Below, one piece after another: positions 34,097 through 45,276 of a stretch of DNA of 64,000 nucleotides (position 1 is its first letter; each line of letters opens with the position of its first letter). This stretch comes from Rhinopithecus roxellana (Eukaryota; Chordata; Mammalia; Primates; Cercopithecidae). A program made the position numbers and the translations under genes. The notes beneath the pieces are model-generated. The model was not told the origin of the DNA, did no database searches, and was given only the letters and a program-made list of their open reading frames with translations. The DNA lies in contig NC_044556.1 of NCBI RefSeq assembly GCF_007565055.1, positions 135,259,808 through 135,323,807 of the forward strand, in the 5' to 3' direction.

Positions 34097-34373
34097 TTTT
34101 TTTTTTTTTTTTTTCAAACAGAGTCTTACTGTGTCGCGATCTTGGCCCACTGCAACCTCCGCCTCCTGGGTTCAGGCGATTCTCTGCCTCAGCCTCCCAA
34201 GTAGATGGGACTACAGGCAACCCGCCACCATGCCTGGCTAACTTTTTATATTTTTAGTAGAGATGGGGTTTCACTGTTTTGGCCAGGCTGGTCTTGAACT
34301 CCTGACCTTGTGATCCTCCCAACTCGGCCTCCCAAAGTGCTGAGATTACAGGCGTGAGCGTCCTCACCCGGCC
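34097..34373 (-). mobile_element. Alu, antisense, inside Tigger1
   Basis: Reverse Alu lacking about 25 bases near 'tgtcgcgatcttggcc', where 'caggctggagtgcaatgg' is deleted. It splits the Tigger1 element. Confidence 0.9.
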
Positions 34374-34722
34374 CCCATTTAAAGTTTTATCATGAGATAG
34401 TAGCAATTCAGGCACATTTTCAACCTCTCCTTCAAATTCTAGTTCTCGTGCAGTTATTTTCTCCGCTGAAGACTTAATCGCTCAAAGTCATTCATGAGGT
34501 TTGGAATCGACTTTTCCAAACTCCTGTTAATGTTGCTATTTGACCTACTGCCATGAATCTTGAGTGTTCTAAATGACATCTAGAATGGGGAATCCTTTCT
34601 GGAAGGTTTTCAATTTACTTTGTCTGGATCCATCAGAGGAATCACTGTCTATGGCAGCTATATAGCCTTACAAAATGTATTTTTAAATAATAAGATGTGA
34701 AAGTTGAAGTTACTCCTTGATC

Positions 34723-34926
34723 TTATATGGACTGCAGAATAGATGTTGCATTAGCAGGCATGAAAACAACATTCATCTCTTTGTACATCTCCGTCAGAGC
34801 TCTTGGGTGACCAGATGCATTACCAGTGAGCAGTAATATTTTGAAAGGAATCTTTTTTTTTTTTTCCTGAACAGTAGATTTCAACAGTGAGCTTAAGGTA
34901 TTCAGTAAATCATGCTGTAAATACAT
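34723..34926 (-). pseudogene. Tigger1 transposase remnant
   Basis: 67-codon open stretch with KILLLTGNASGHPRALTEMY and VVFMPANATSILQ. These correspond to the DDE-superfamily core of pogo/Tigger transposases, close to the second acidic residue, where the usual D appears as G in LLTGNA. Stops lie on both sides. Not functional. Confidence 0.88.
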
Positions 34927-36120
34927 GTGCTGTCATCCAGGCTTTGTTGTTTCATTTCTAGAAACACAGGCAGAGCAAGATTTAACATCATTCTTAAGGT
35001 ACCTAGGATTTTCTGAATGATGAGTATTGGCTTCAACTGAAAGTCACCAATTGCATTAGCCCCTAACCAGAGTCAGCCTGTCCGTTGAAGCCAGGCATTG
35101 ACATCTCTCTAGCTATGAAAGGTCCTAAATGGCATCATCTTTCAATATAAGACTGTTTGTCTATGTTGAAAATCTGTTTAGTGTAGCAACCACCTTCATC
35201 AATGATCTCAACTAGGTTTTCTTGATAACTTGCTGTAGCTTCTACATTAGCACTTGCTGTTTCACCTTGTACTTTTATGTTACAGAGATTACTTCATTCC
35301 TTAAACCTCAGGAACCAACCTCTGCTAGCTTTCAACTTTTCTTCCGAAGCTTCCTCACATCTGTCAGCCTTCATAGTGTTGAATAGAGTTAGGGCCTAGC
35401 TCTGGATTAGGCTTTGGTTAAAGGGGAACATTGTGGCTGGTTTGATTTTCTATCCAAACCACTCAAAACTTGCCCAATATCAGTAATAGGGCTGTTTTGC
35501 TTTCTTATCGTTTATTTGTTCACTGGAGTAGTGCTTTTAATTTCCTTCAATAACTTTCCCTTTGCATTCATAACTTGTCTAATTGTTTGGCACAGATTAG
35601 CCTTCAGCCTGCGTTGGCTTTTGACATACCTTCCTCAGTCAGCATAATCCGTTCTAGCTTTTGATTTAAAGTGAGAGACTTATACTTCTTCCTTTCACTT
35701 GAACACTTAGAGGTCATTGTTGGGTCGTTAATAGGCTTAATTTCAATATTCTTGTGTCTCTGGGACTAGGAGGCCTGAGGAGAGGGAGAGAGACTGGCAA
35801 ATGGGTGATTGGTGAAACAGAACACACGCAACATTTATCAGTGAAGTTTGCCGTCTCGTATGGGCAGTTTGTGGCACCCCAAAGCAACTATAATAACATT
35901 AAAGATCGTTGAACACAGGTCCCATAGCAATATAACAACAATGAAAACATTTGAAATATTATGAGAATTACCGAAGTGTGACACAGAGACATGAAGTGAG
36001 CACATACTGTTGGAGAAATGGTGCTAATGGACTTGCCACAAACCTTCAATTTGTAAATAATGCAATTTTCTATGAAGTACAATAAAGCAAGGCACAATAA
36101 AACGAAGTATACTGGTGTTC

Positions 36121-36528
36121 AGAGTCTGACTGCCTCCTTTACTGGTTATGTCTATGATCCAAGCACCTTGTTTTCCTAAAATTATTATAATAGTTTCCAA
36201 ATGACCTCCCTGCTTCTGCATTTGCTTCTTTATAGTCTTCTCGACACACTAGCTGATGTGGTCCTATTAAAATATAAGTCCAATCATGTTATTCCTCTGC
36301 TAAATACTTTCCAGTGTTTTTTCCACTTCATCCAGAATAAAAGCCAAAATCCTTACCAGGGTTGACAAAGCTGCCTCCTCTCCCCATCCGATCCCCCTGA
36401 CACTCTCCTGACATAATTTGCTTTTCTGCTCCATGGCCTCCTTGCTGCTGTTACAACAAGGCAGGCATGTTTCTGCCTCTGGGACTTTGCCCTTGCTGGC
36501 ATTCCCTTTGAGTTGCAAAATTCTTTCG
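36121..36528 (+). repeat. Ancient repeat split by the full-length L1
   Basis: 'ccagaataaaagccaaaatc', 'ctgctccatggcctcc' and 'tctgggactttgcccttgc' match a widespread ancient mammalian repeat (L2-type by memory). It continues at 42741 with 'cttcatttaggtct', so the L1 entered this repeat. Confidence 0.6.
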
Positions 36529-36715
36529 CTCAATATTCTTTTTTTTTTTAATCTTTTTTTTTTTTTAATTATTATACTTTAAGTTCTAGGGTACATGTGC
36601 ATAACGTGCAGGTTTGTTACATATGTATACTTGTGCCATGTTGGCGTGCTGCACCCATCAACTCGTCAGCACCCATCAATTCGTCATTTATATCAGGTAT
36701 AACTCCCAATGGAAT

Positions 36716-36737
36716 CCCTCCCCCCTCCCCCCTCCCC
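36716..36737 (-). repeat. L1 3' UTR G-rich tract (G4 candidate)
   Basis: On the minus strand there are several runs of four to six G separated by single A bases (plus strand ccctcccccctcccccctcc). It is the conserved polypurine tract of primate L1 3' UTRs. Confidence 0.85.
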
Positions 36738-36792
36738 ATGATAGGCCCCGATGTGTGATGTTCCCCTTCTCGAGTCCAAGTGATGTCATTGT

Positions 36793-39700
36793 TTAGTTCC
36801 CACCTATGAGTGAGAACATGCGGTGTTTGGTTTTCTGTTCTTGTGATAGTTTGCTGAGAATGATGGTTTCCAGCTGCAACCATATCCCTACAAAGGACGC
36901 AAACTCATCGTTTTTATGGCTGCATAATATTCCATGGTGTATATGTGGCCACATTTTCTTAATCCAGTCTGTCACAGATGGACATTTGGGTTGATTCCAA
37001 GTCTTTGCTATTGTGAATAGTGCCGCAATAAACATACGTGTGCATGTGTCTTTATAGCAGCATGATTTATAATCCTTTGGGTATATACCCAGTAGTGGGA
37101 TGGCTGGGTCATATGGTACATCTAGTTCTAGATCCTTGAGGGATCGCCATACTGTTTTCCATAATGGTTGAACTAGTTTACAATCCCACCAACAGTGTAA
37201 AAGTGTTCCTATTTCTCCACATCCTCTCCAGCACCTGTTGTTTCCTGACTTTTAATGATTGCCATTCTAACTGGTGTGAGATGGTATCTCATTGTGGTTT
37301 TGATTTGCATTTCTCTGATGGCCAGTGATGATGAGCATTTTTCATGTGTCTGTTGGCTGTATGAAAGTCTTCTTTTGAGAAATGTCTGTTCATATCCTTT
37401 GCCCACTTTTTGATGGGGTTGTTTCTTTTCTTCTTGTAAATTTGTTTGAGTTCTTTGTAGGTTCTGGATATTAGCCCTTTGTCAGATGAGTAGATTGCAA
37501 AAATTTTCTCCCATTCTGTAGGTTGCCTGTTCACTCTGATGGTAGTTTCTTTTGCTGTGCAGAAGCTCTTTAGTTTAATTAGATCCCATGTTCAATTTTG
37601 GCTTTTGCTGCCATTGCTTTTGGTGTTTTAGACATGAAGTCCTTGCCCATGCCTATGTCCTGAATGGTACTACCTAGGTTTTCTTCTAGGGTTTTTATGG
37701 TATTAGGTCTAACATTTAAGTCTCTAATCCATCTTGAATTAATTTTCCTATAAGGAGTAAGGAAAGGATCCAGTTTCAGCTTTCTACTTATGGCTAGCCA
37801 ATTTTCCCAGCACCATTTATTAATAGGGAATCCTTTCCCCATTTCTTGTTTCTCTCAGGTTTGTCAAAGATCAGATGGCTGTAGATGTGTGGTATTATTT
37901 CTGAGGACTCTGTTCTGTTCCATTGGTCTATATCTCTGTTTTGGTATCAGTACCATGCTGTTTTGGTTACTGTAGCCTTGTAGTATAGTTTTGAAGTCAG
38001 GTAGCATGATGCCTCCAGCTTTGTTCTTTTGACTTAGGATTGTCTTGGCAATGCGGGCTCTTTTTTGGTTCCATATGAACTTTAAAGCAGTTTTTTCCAA
38101 TTCTGTGAAGAAACTCATTGGTAGCTTGATGGGGATGGCATTGAATCTATAAATAACCTGGGCAGTATGGCCATTTTCACGATATTGATTCTTCCTATCC
38201 ATGAGCATGGTATGTTCTTCCATTTGTTTGTGTCCTCTTTGATTTCACTGAGCAGTGATTTGTAGTTCTCCTTGAAGAGGTCCTTTACATCCCTTGTAAG
38301 TTGGATTCCTAGGTATTTTCTTCTCTTTGAAGCAATTGTGAATGGAAGTTCATTCATGATTTGGCTCTCTGTTTATCTGTTACTGGTGTATAAGAATGCT
38401 TGTGATTTTTGCACATTAATTTGTATCCTGAGACTTTGCTGAAGTTGCTTATCAGCTTAAGGAGATTTTGGGCTGAGACAATGGGGTTTTCTAAATATAC
38501 AATCATGTCATCTGCAAACAGGGACAATTTGACTTCTTCTTTTCCTAACTGGATACCCTTGATTTCTTTCTCTTGCCTGATTGCCCTAGCCAGAACTTCC
38601 AACACTATGTTGAATAGGAGTGGTGATAGAGGGCATCCATGTCTTGTGCCACTTTTCAAAGGGAATTTTTCCAGTTTTTGCCCATTCAGTATGATATTGG
38701 CTGTGGGTTTGTCATAAATAGCTCTTATTATTTTGAGGTACGTTCCATCAATACTGAATTTATTGAGCGTTTTTAGCATGAAGGGCTGCTGAATTTTGTC
38801 AGAGGCCTTTTCTGCATCTATTGAGATAATCATGTGGTTCTTGTTTTTGGTTCTGTTTATATGCTGGATTACGTTTATTGATTTGCGAATGTTGAACCAG
38901 CCTTGCATCCCAGGGATGAAGCCCACTTTATCATGGTGGATAAGCTTTTTGATGTGCTGCTGAATCCGGTTTGCCCGTACTTTATTGAGGATTTTTGCAT
39001 CGATGTTCATCAGGGATATTGTCTAAAATTCTCTTTTTTTTGTTGTGTCTCTGCCAGTCTTTGGTATCAGGATGATGTTGGCCTCATAAATGAGTTAGGG
39101 AGGATTCCCTCTTTTTCAATTGATTGGAATAGGTTCAGAAGGAATGGTACCAGCTCCTCCTTGTACCTCTGGTAGAATTCAGCTGTGAATCCATCTGGTC
39201 CTGGACTTTTTTTGGTTGGTAGGCCATTAATTATTGCCTGAATTTCAGAGCCTGCTATTGGTCTATTCAGGGATTCAACTTCTTCCTGGTTTAGTCTTGG
39301 AAGAGTGTAAGTGTCCAGGGAATTATCCATTTCTTCTGGATTTTCTAGTTTATTTGCGTAGAGGTGTTTATAGTATTCTCTGATGGTAGTTTGTATTTCT
39401 GTGGGGTCGGTGGTGATATCCCCTTTATCATTTTTTATTGCGTCTATTTGATTCTTCTCTCTTTCTTCTTTATTAGTCTTGCTAGCGGTCTGTCAATTTT
39501 GTTGATTTTTTCAAGAAACCAACTCCTGGATTCATTGATTTTTTTGGAGGGTTTTTTGTGTCTCTATCTCCTTCAGTTCTGCTCTGATCTTAGTTATTTC
39601 TTGCCTTCTGCTAGCTTTTGAATGTGTTTGCTCCTGCTTCTCCAGTTCTTTTATAATTGTGATGTTAGAGTGTCAATTTTAGATCTTTCCTGCTTTCTCT

Positions 39701-40615
39701 TGTGGGCATTTAGTCCTATACATTTCCCTCTACACACTGCTTTAAATGTGTCCCAGAGATTCTGATATGTTGTATCTTTGTTCTCATTGGTTTCAAAGAA
39801 CATCTTTATTTCTGCCTTCATTTCGTTATGTACCCAGTAGTCATTCAGGAGCAGGTTGTTCAGTTTCCATGTAGTTGAGCGGTTTTGATTGAGTTTCTTA
39901 GTCCTGAGTTCTAGTTTGATTGCACTGTGGTCTGAGAGACAGTTTGTTATAATTTCTGTTCTTGCACATTTGCTAAGGAGTGCTTTACTTCCAATTATGT
40001 GGTTGATTTTGGAATAAGTGCGATGTGGTGCTGAGAAGAATGTATATTCTGTTGATTTGGGGTGGAGAGTTCTATACATGTCTGTTAGGTCCGCTTGGTG
40101 CAGAGATGAGCTCAATTCCTGGATATCCTTGTTAACTTTCTGTCTCGTCAATCTGTCTGATGTTGACAGTGGAGTGTTGAAGTCTCCCATTATTATTGTA
40201 TGGGAGTCTAAGTCTCTTTGTAAGTCTCTAAGGACTTGCTTTATGAATCTGGGTGCTCCTGTATTGGGTGCATATATATTTAGGATAGTTAGCTCTTCCT
40301 GTTGAATTGATCCCTTTACCATTATGTAATGGCCTTCTTTGTCTCTTTTGATCTTTGATGGTTTAAAGTCTATTTTATCAGAGACTAGGATTGCAACCCC
40401 TGCTTTTTTTTGTTCTCCATTTGCTTGGTAGATCTCCTCCATCCCTTTATTTTGAGCCTATGTATGTCTCTGCGTGTGAGATGGGTCTCCTGAATACAGC
40501 AGACTGATGGGTCTTGACTCTTTATCCAGTTTGCCAGTCTGTGTCTTTTAATTGGAGCATTTAGTCCATTAACGTTTAAAGTTAATATTGTTATGTGTGA
40601 ACTTGATCCTGCCAT
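36793..40615 (-). pseudogene. L1 ORF2 (broken, full span)
   Basis: Spans from MAGSSSHITILTLNVNGLNA (endonuclease start, 40615) to ...KHRMFSLIGGN and a stop at 36793, about 3.82 kb, the usual ORF2 length. Open pieces: 40615-40385, 40442-39651 (263 codons, endonuclease), 39330-39067, 39010-38354 (reverse transcriptase, with the FADD box as SLFADDMIVY), 38357-38115, 38223-37864, 37842-37579, and more. The many frame breaks rule out an active protein. Confidence 0.93.
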
Positions 40616-40678
40616 TATGATATTAACTGGTTATTTTGCTCGTTAGTCGATGCAGTTTCTTCCTAGCCTCGATGGTCT

Positions 40679-41695
40679 TTACATTTTGGCATGTTTTTGC
40701 AATGGCTGGTAGCTGTTGTTCCTTTCCATGTTTAGGGCTTCCTTCAGGGTCTCTTGTAAGGCAGGCCTGGTGGTGACAAAATCTCTAAGCATTTGCTTAT
40801 CTGTAAAGGATTTTATTTCTCCTTCACTTATGAAACTTAGTTTGGCTGGATATGAAATTCTTGGTTTAAAATTCTTTTCTTTAAGAATGTTGAGTATTGG
40901 CCCCCACTCTCTTCTGGCTTGTAGAGTTTCTGCCGAGAGATCTGCTGTTAGTCTGATGGGCTTCCCTTTGTGGGTAACCCGACCTTTCTCTCTGGCTGCC
41001 CTTAAGATTTTTTCCTTCATTTCAACTTTGGTGAATCTGGCAATTATGTGTCTTGGAGTTGCTCTTCTCGAGGAGTATCTTTGTGGTGTTCTCTGTATTT
41101 CCTGAATTTGAATGTTGGCCTGCCCTACAAGGTTGGGGAAGTTCTCCTGGATGATATCCTGAAGAGTGTTTTCCAACTTGGTTCCATTTTCCCCCTCACT
41201 TTCAGGCACCCCAATCAGACGTAGATTTGGTCTTTTTACATAATCCCATACTTCTTGCAGGCTTTGTTCATTTCTTTTTCTTCTTTTTTCTTTTGGTTTC
41301 TCTTCTCGCTTCATTTCATTCATTTGATCCTCAATCACTGATAGTCTTTCTTCCAGTTGATAGAGTCAATTAGTGAAGCTTGTGGATTTGTCCCGTATTT
41401 CTCGTGTCATGGTTTTCATCTCTGTCATTTCGTTTATGACCTTCTCTGCATTAATTATTCTAGCTATCAATTCTTCCACTCTTTTTTCAAGATTTTTAGT
41501 TTCTTTGCACTGGGTACGTAATTCCTCCTTTAGCTCTGAGAAGTTTGATGGACTGAAGCCTTCTTCTCTCATCTCGTCAAAGTCATTCTCTGACCAGCTT
41601 TGATCCGTTGCTGGCGATGAGCTGTGCTCCTTTGCAGGGGGAGATGCATTCTTATTTTTTGCATTTCCAGCTTTTCTGCCCTGCTTCTTCCCCAT
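40679..41695 (-). pseudogene. L1 ORF1 (one nonsense codon)
   Basis: Starts MGKKQGRKAGNAKNKNASPP at 41695 and keeps a single frame to 40679. The only break seen is a TGA at 41366-41368, between the coiled coil (to ...STSFTN) and MIEDQMNEMKREEKPKEKRR. Length is 339 codons including the stop, as in active L1. It resembles a CpG-decay CGA to TGA change. Confidence 0.92.
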
Positions 41696-42740
41696 CTTTG
41701 TGGTTTTATCTGCCTCTGGTCTTTGATGATGGTGACGTACTGATGGGGTTTTGGTATAGGTGTTCTTCCTGTTTGATAGTTTTCCTTGTAATAGTCAGGA
41801 CCCTCAGCTGTAGGTGTGTTGGAGATTGCTTGAGGTCCACTCCAGACCCTGTTTGCCTGGGTATCAGCAGCAGAGGTTGCAGAAGATAGAATATTGCTGA
41901 ACAGCGAGTGTACCTGTCTGATTCTTACTTTGGGAGCTTCCTCTCAGGGGTGTACTCCACGCTGTGAGGTGTGGGGTGTCAGACTGCCCCTAGTGGGGGA
42001 TGTCTCCCAGTTAGGCTACTCAGGGGTCAGGGACCCACTTGAGCAGGCAGTCTGTCCATTCTCAGATCTCAACCTCCATGTTGGGAGATCCACTGCTCTC
42101 TTCAAAGCTGTCAGACAGAGTCATTTGCGTCTGCACAGGCCTCTTCTGCTTCCCCTATTGTTGTTTAGCTGTGCCCTGTCCCCAGAGGTGGAATCTACAG
42201 AGACAGGCAGGTTTCCTTGAGCTGCTGTGAGCTTCACCCAGTTCGAGCTTCCCAGCGGCTTTGTTTACCTACTTAAGCCTCAGCAATGGCGGGCACCCCT
42301 CCCCCAGCCTCGCTGCTGCCTTTTCGGTTAGATCGCAGACTGCTGTGCTAGCAATGAGGGAGGCTCGGTGGCCGTGGGACCCTCCCGGCCAGGTGTGGGT
42401 ATAATCTCCTGGTGTGCCCGTTTGCTTAAAGTGCAGTATTGGGGTGGGAATTACCTGATTTTCCAGGTGTTGTGTGTCTCAGTTCCCCTGGCTAGGAAAA
42501 GGGTTCCCCTTCCCCCTTGCGCTTCCCAGGTGAGGCAATGCCTCGCCCTTCTTCAGCTCTCGCTGGTCGGGCTGCAGCAGCTGACCAGCACCGATTGTCC
42601 AGCACTCCCTAGTGAGATGACCCCAGTACCTCAGTTGAAAATGCAGAAATCACCAGTCTTCTGTGTCGCTCGCACTGGGAGTTAGAGACTGGAGTTGTTC
42701 CTATTCGGCCATCTTGATTCTTGATCTCCCTCAATATTCT

Positions 42741-43443
42741 AATGGTTTGTTTCTTCACTTCATTTAGGTCTCCATTCATATGTCAACTCGTAAGTGGGGT
42801 TTGACTACTCTGTTTAAAATGGCGTATCTTCCCCACTCCTGACTCCCAGCCTTGCCTGTTTCCTTTCTCTGCTTTACTGACTCCCAGCCCTTTCTGTTTC
42901 CTTTCTCTGCTTTATTTTTTTCCATAGCATCACCTGACACACTAAATATATTACTTGTTTATTTGTAAATTCCTGTACTAGATTTTGACCTTCATGAAGA
43001 ACTGTTACTATTTTTTCATTCATCTCTCTCCACTGTCTAGAATGTCTTTGGTATGTGGTAGGTACTTCAAACAAGTTTGTCCTAGGTCTGTTGAATTCAG
43101 AATCCAGTGAAAAATAAGTGGATGTGTGGTTTTGCGTTGTGGAAGACTGACTCTCACCATAGCAGTGCCACCTCACAACAACCTTATCTGAGCTGTCAAC
43201 GGGCTTCCTGCTCTGACACCTGTATCCTATCTCATCTCTATTTTGTGAGCATTTAGGGGTTCTGACTTCTAGTTGAATCCCCCTTCCTTTTACCAAAGTT
43301 TGTGTATCTGTAAACATTGTTCCCCACCAAAGTTCATTATTGAATGTCAATGTTGATTCGTAATACTAGTGATGAAATAGTTCTGTGTATACTGTGCTTT
43401 ATTTTGTGCTTTTTAAAATTTGTTTTCTTTACGGCATTCTTAG
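42741..43443 (+). other. SWT1 intron c1-c2, 3' end
   Basis: Continuation of the ancient repeat split by the L1 to about 43075, then unique sequence up to the c2 acceptor. The 158-codon reverse ORF at 42874-43350 has no recognisable domain. Confidence 0.6.
42839..42914 (+). repeat. 38-bp tandem duplication
   Basis: Two units starting CTGACTCCCAGCC and ending TTTCCTTTCTCTGCTTTA (42839-42876 and 42877-42914), about three differences. Confidence 0.9.
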
Positions 43444-43524
43444 GACAAGAAAGAGAGAAAAACCTCAGCAAGTTCTACTAGTTCATCTTCTATAAGATCA
43501 GTTTCATCAGAAAAGAGAAAACGG
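43444..43524 (+). CDS. SWT1: SWT1 exon c2
   Basis: 81-nt exon, phase 0-0, acceptor ggcattcttag, donor gtgagt. It encodes residues 29-55, DKKERKTSASSTSSSSIRSV followed by SSEKRKR. It is Ser-rich and basic, likely disordered. The KRKRK run made across the c2-c3 junction is a plausible nuclear localisation signal. It is symmetric (phase 0-0), so skipping it would keep the frame. Confidence 0.95.
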
Positions 43525-43783
43525 GTGAGTTTTTAGATACCATAACTAAGTAAAAGTTATTTATAGTGAAGTTTTAATTGACAGTTGGGGATTTGTGGTA
43601 TAAATTCCTCCTATACTTTTTCATAGCCAATAGAAAGTCAGTGTTGTTTTCTTTCTTCTCACCAAACCATTTGTCAAGTGTTTTATTTCTTGTGCTGTTA
43701 GGCCCTACCATGTGGGATAAGACAACATGGCTATCAATTTAGACAGTTTTTAAGTCCTCTCACATATATGGTTATATTTGTCT

Positions 43784-44045
43784 TTTTTTTTTTTTTTTTG
43801 AGACAGAGTCTTGCTGTGTTGCCCTGGACTGGAGTGCAGTGGTGCCACCTCAGCTCACTGCAACCTCTACCACCCGTGTTCAAGTGATTCTCCTGCCTCA
43901 GGCTCCTTAATAGCTGGGATTATAGGCGTGCACTGCCACGCCTATCTAATTTTTGTATTTTTAGTAGAGACAGGGTTTTACCTTGTTGGCCAGGATGGTC
44001 TCAAACTCCTGACCTTGAGTGATCCGCCTGCCTCAGCCTCCAAAA
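43784..44045 (-). mobile_element. Alu, antisense, 5'-truncated
   Basis: Reverse Alu ending at 'ctcagcctccaaaa', with a perfect 14-bp target duplication GGTTATATTTGTCT (43770-43783 and 44046-44059). The truncation therefore dates from insertion. Confidence 0.94.
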
Positions 44046-44080
44046 GGTTATATTTGTCTCCTTTTGAGGTAGCCGAGGCT

Positions 44081-44180
44081 GATACATTGTTTGCATTTTC
44101 AGATTCAGAAACTGAAATCTAGAAGGTTAAGTGACTTTTTCAAGGCCACATAATTGTGTACAGCAACAGAACCAAGTCCA
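44081..44180 (-). repeat. MIR-like fragment, antisense
   Basis: 'agattcagaaactgaaatct' and 'aagtgactttttcaaggccac' follow reverse MIR order. Confidence 0.55.
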
Positions 44181-44952
44181 GAGTTCTTTCCACTGTCATA
44201 CAAATAATTAGAAACAGTGACGCAGGTTAAACACAATAAACTAATTCATAGGTTAGTGGTAATGTACTTACCACATTCAAGTTGAAGTTACGTACGTATC
44301 CAGCTTAGCTACGTAGTTGTGGTGGGTATAAGATAAGGTAGTGGAAGTTCCAGGGATGCAGAGTTGTGTTTTAAGAGTTTACGTGTTTTCATATAATTAA
44401 GCTGGGTTTCTATTTATTTTTGCAGCATTAACCTTCTTAAAACACCGATTTCATCCCATTTCTCCTCTGCTGAAAATCTTTACTCACTGTTTGCTATTCG
44501 AATCTGCTCTCTCAAATTTGTTCGTACCTTAACTATCCAGTTTTTTTTGTCGTTGTTTTCCCTTCTTCCTTGAAAGAGCCCCTCTTTTCTAGGCTGTTTT
44601 TTTCTTTCTGCTGAATTTATACCAGTTATCCTCAGTGTCGTAGAATGCCTTCTTCTTTTACCCATCTCTCAAGCTTTATTATTTATGGTTATTTTGTCCA
44701 CCTGTTTTCCTAGGTACCTTTCCTCTTTAGGTGGTTGATATTTTGAACTGTTTTAGCTCTTTTGACTCTTCTGCTTCGACACTTAGTTACATCATTGTAG
44801 TAGGTTATTTGTACATGTTCGACTTCTCTTGTCTTTATTGTTTTATGTAAAACCATAAGCTCTAAGCTCTTTAGGACATGGATTATATTTTGTGTCTCTC
44901 TTATCTTTCTTGTGCTTGGCCCTGTTTCCTCAGAGTACGTAGAGAGACAGGA

Positions 44953-45125
44953 TGGTAGCGCAGAGAGAGTCAGACAGATCTAGTTTCAGATAACTGCTCT
45001 GCTGTGGACTTGCTCTGTGACTTTAAGGCAGATACCTACCTCTGTTTGAGTTTTGTGAAACGAGGATGATGATAATATCTGTCTCACCAAAATATTGGAA
45101 GGATTAATTAAAAGTATTGTGTCAA
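44953..45125 (+). repeat. MIR, sense
   Basis: 'tctgctgtggacttgctctg' then 'tgactttaaggcagatacct' then 'aaacgaggatgatgataata' is the MIR core in order. It ends 90 bases before exon c3. Confidence 0.75.
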
Positions 45126-45217
45126 CCTATTCACTATTATAAACTGTGGGAAAAAATATGTACCAGTGCACATTTTATGTTTCCTAAGTGATAGACCTTT
45201 TTTTTTTTAAATTTCAG

Positions 45218-45276
45218 AAATCAGATCATATAGATGTTCTGTACTGTAATATAAAAAGAAGACAAGAACAGAAAAG
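45218..45276 (+). CDS. SWT1: SWT1 exon c3
   Basis: 59-nt exon, phase 0-2, acceptor aaatttcag, donor gtaaat. It encodes residues 56-74, KSDHIDVLYCNIKRRQEQK, and two bases of an Arg codon completed by c4. Highly basic. It was found by homology because the ORF is too short to list. Confidence 0.93.

Larger units (their letters stand above)
33353..36114 (-). mobile_element. Tigger1 DNA transposon, with Alu insertion
   Basis: The left end 'aggcataccttggagatatt' and the right end '...aaaacgaagtatact' are the Tigger1 terminal inverted repeats. The interior follows the Tigger1 consensus with the pogo-type transposase on the reverse strand. An Alu (34097-34373) and an Alu-derived palindromic fragment (33546-33662) interrupt it. 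Without these it is close to the full 2.4 kb. Tigger elements are cut-and-paste relatives of pogo, extinct in primates. Confidence 0.93.
36540..42729 (-). mobile_element. Full-length L1PA-like element, antisense
   Basis: 6.19 kb from a T-rich tail (36540) to the 5' end 'ggccatcttgattctt' near 42717-42729. It is flanked by the direct repeat CTCAATATTCT (36529-36539 and 42730-42740), and the match may extend 3 more bases with one mismatch. It contains the 3' UTR, broken ORF2 (36793-40615), broken ORF1 (40679-41695) and a complete 5' UTR. It sits antisense in the SWT1 c1-c2 intron, 0.7 kb before c2. Confidence 0.95.

Noticed and set aside
39651..40442. A 263-codon ORF on the minus strand as a host gene
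   Set aside because: It is the endonuclease part of a broken L1 ORF2.
42874..43350. A 158-codon minus-strand ORF
   Set aside because: No recognisable domain. It overlaps an ancient repeat and lies just before exon c2 on the other strand.
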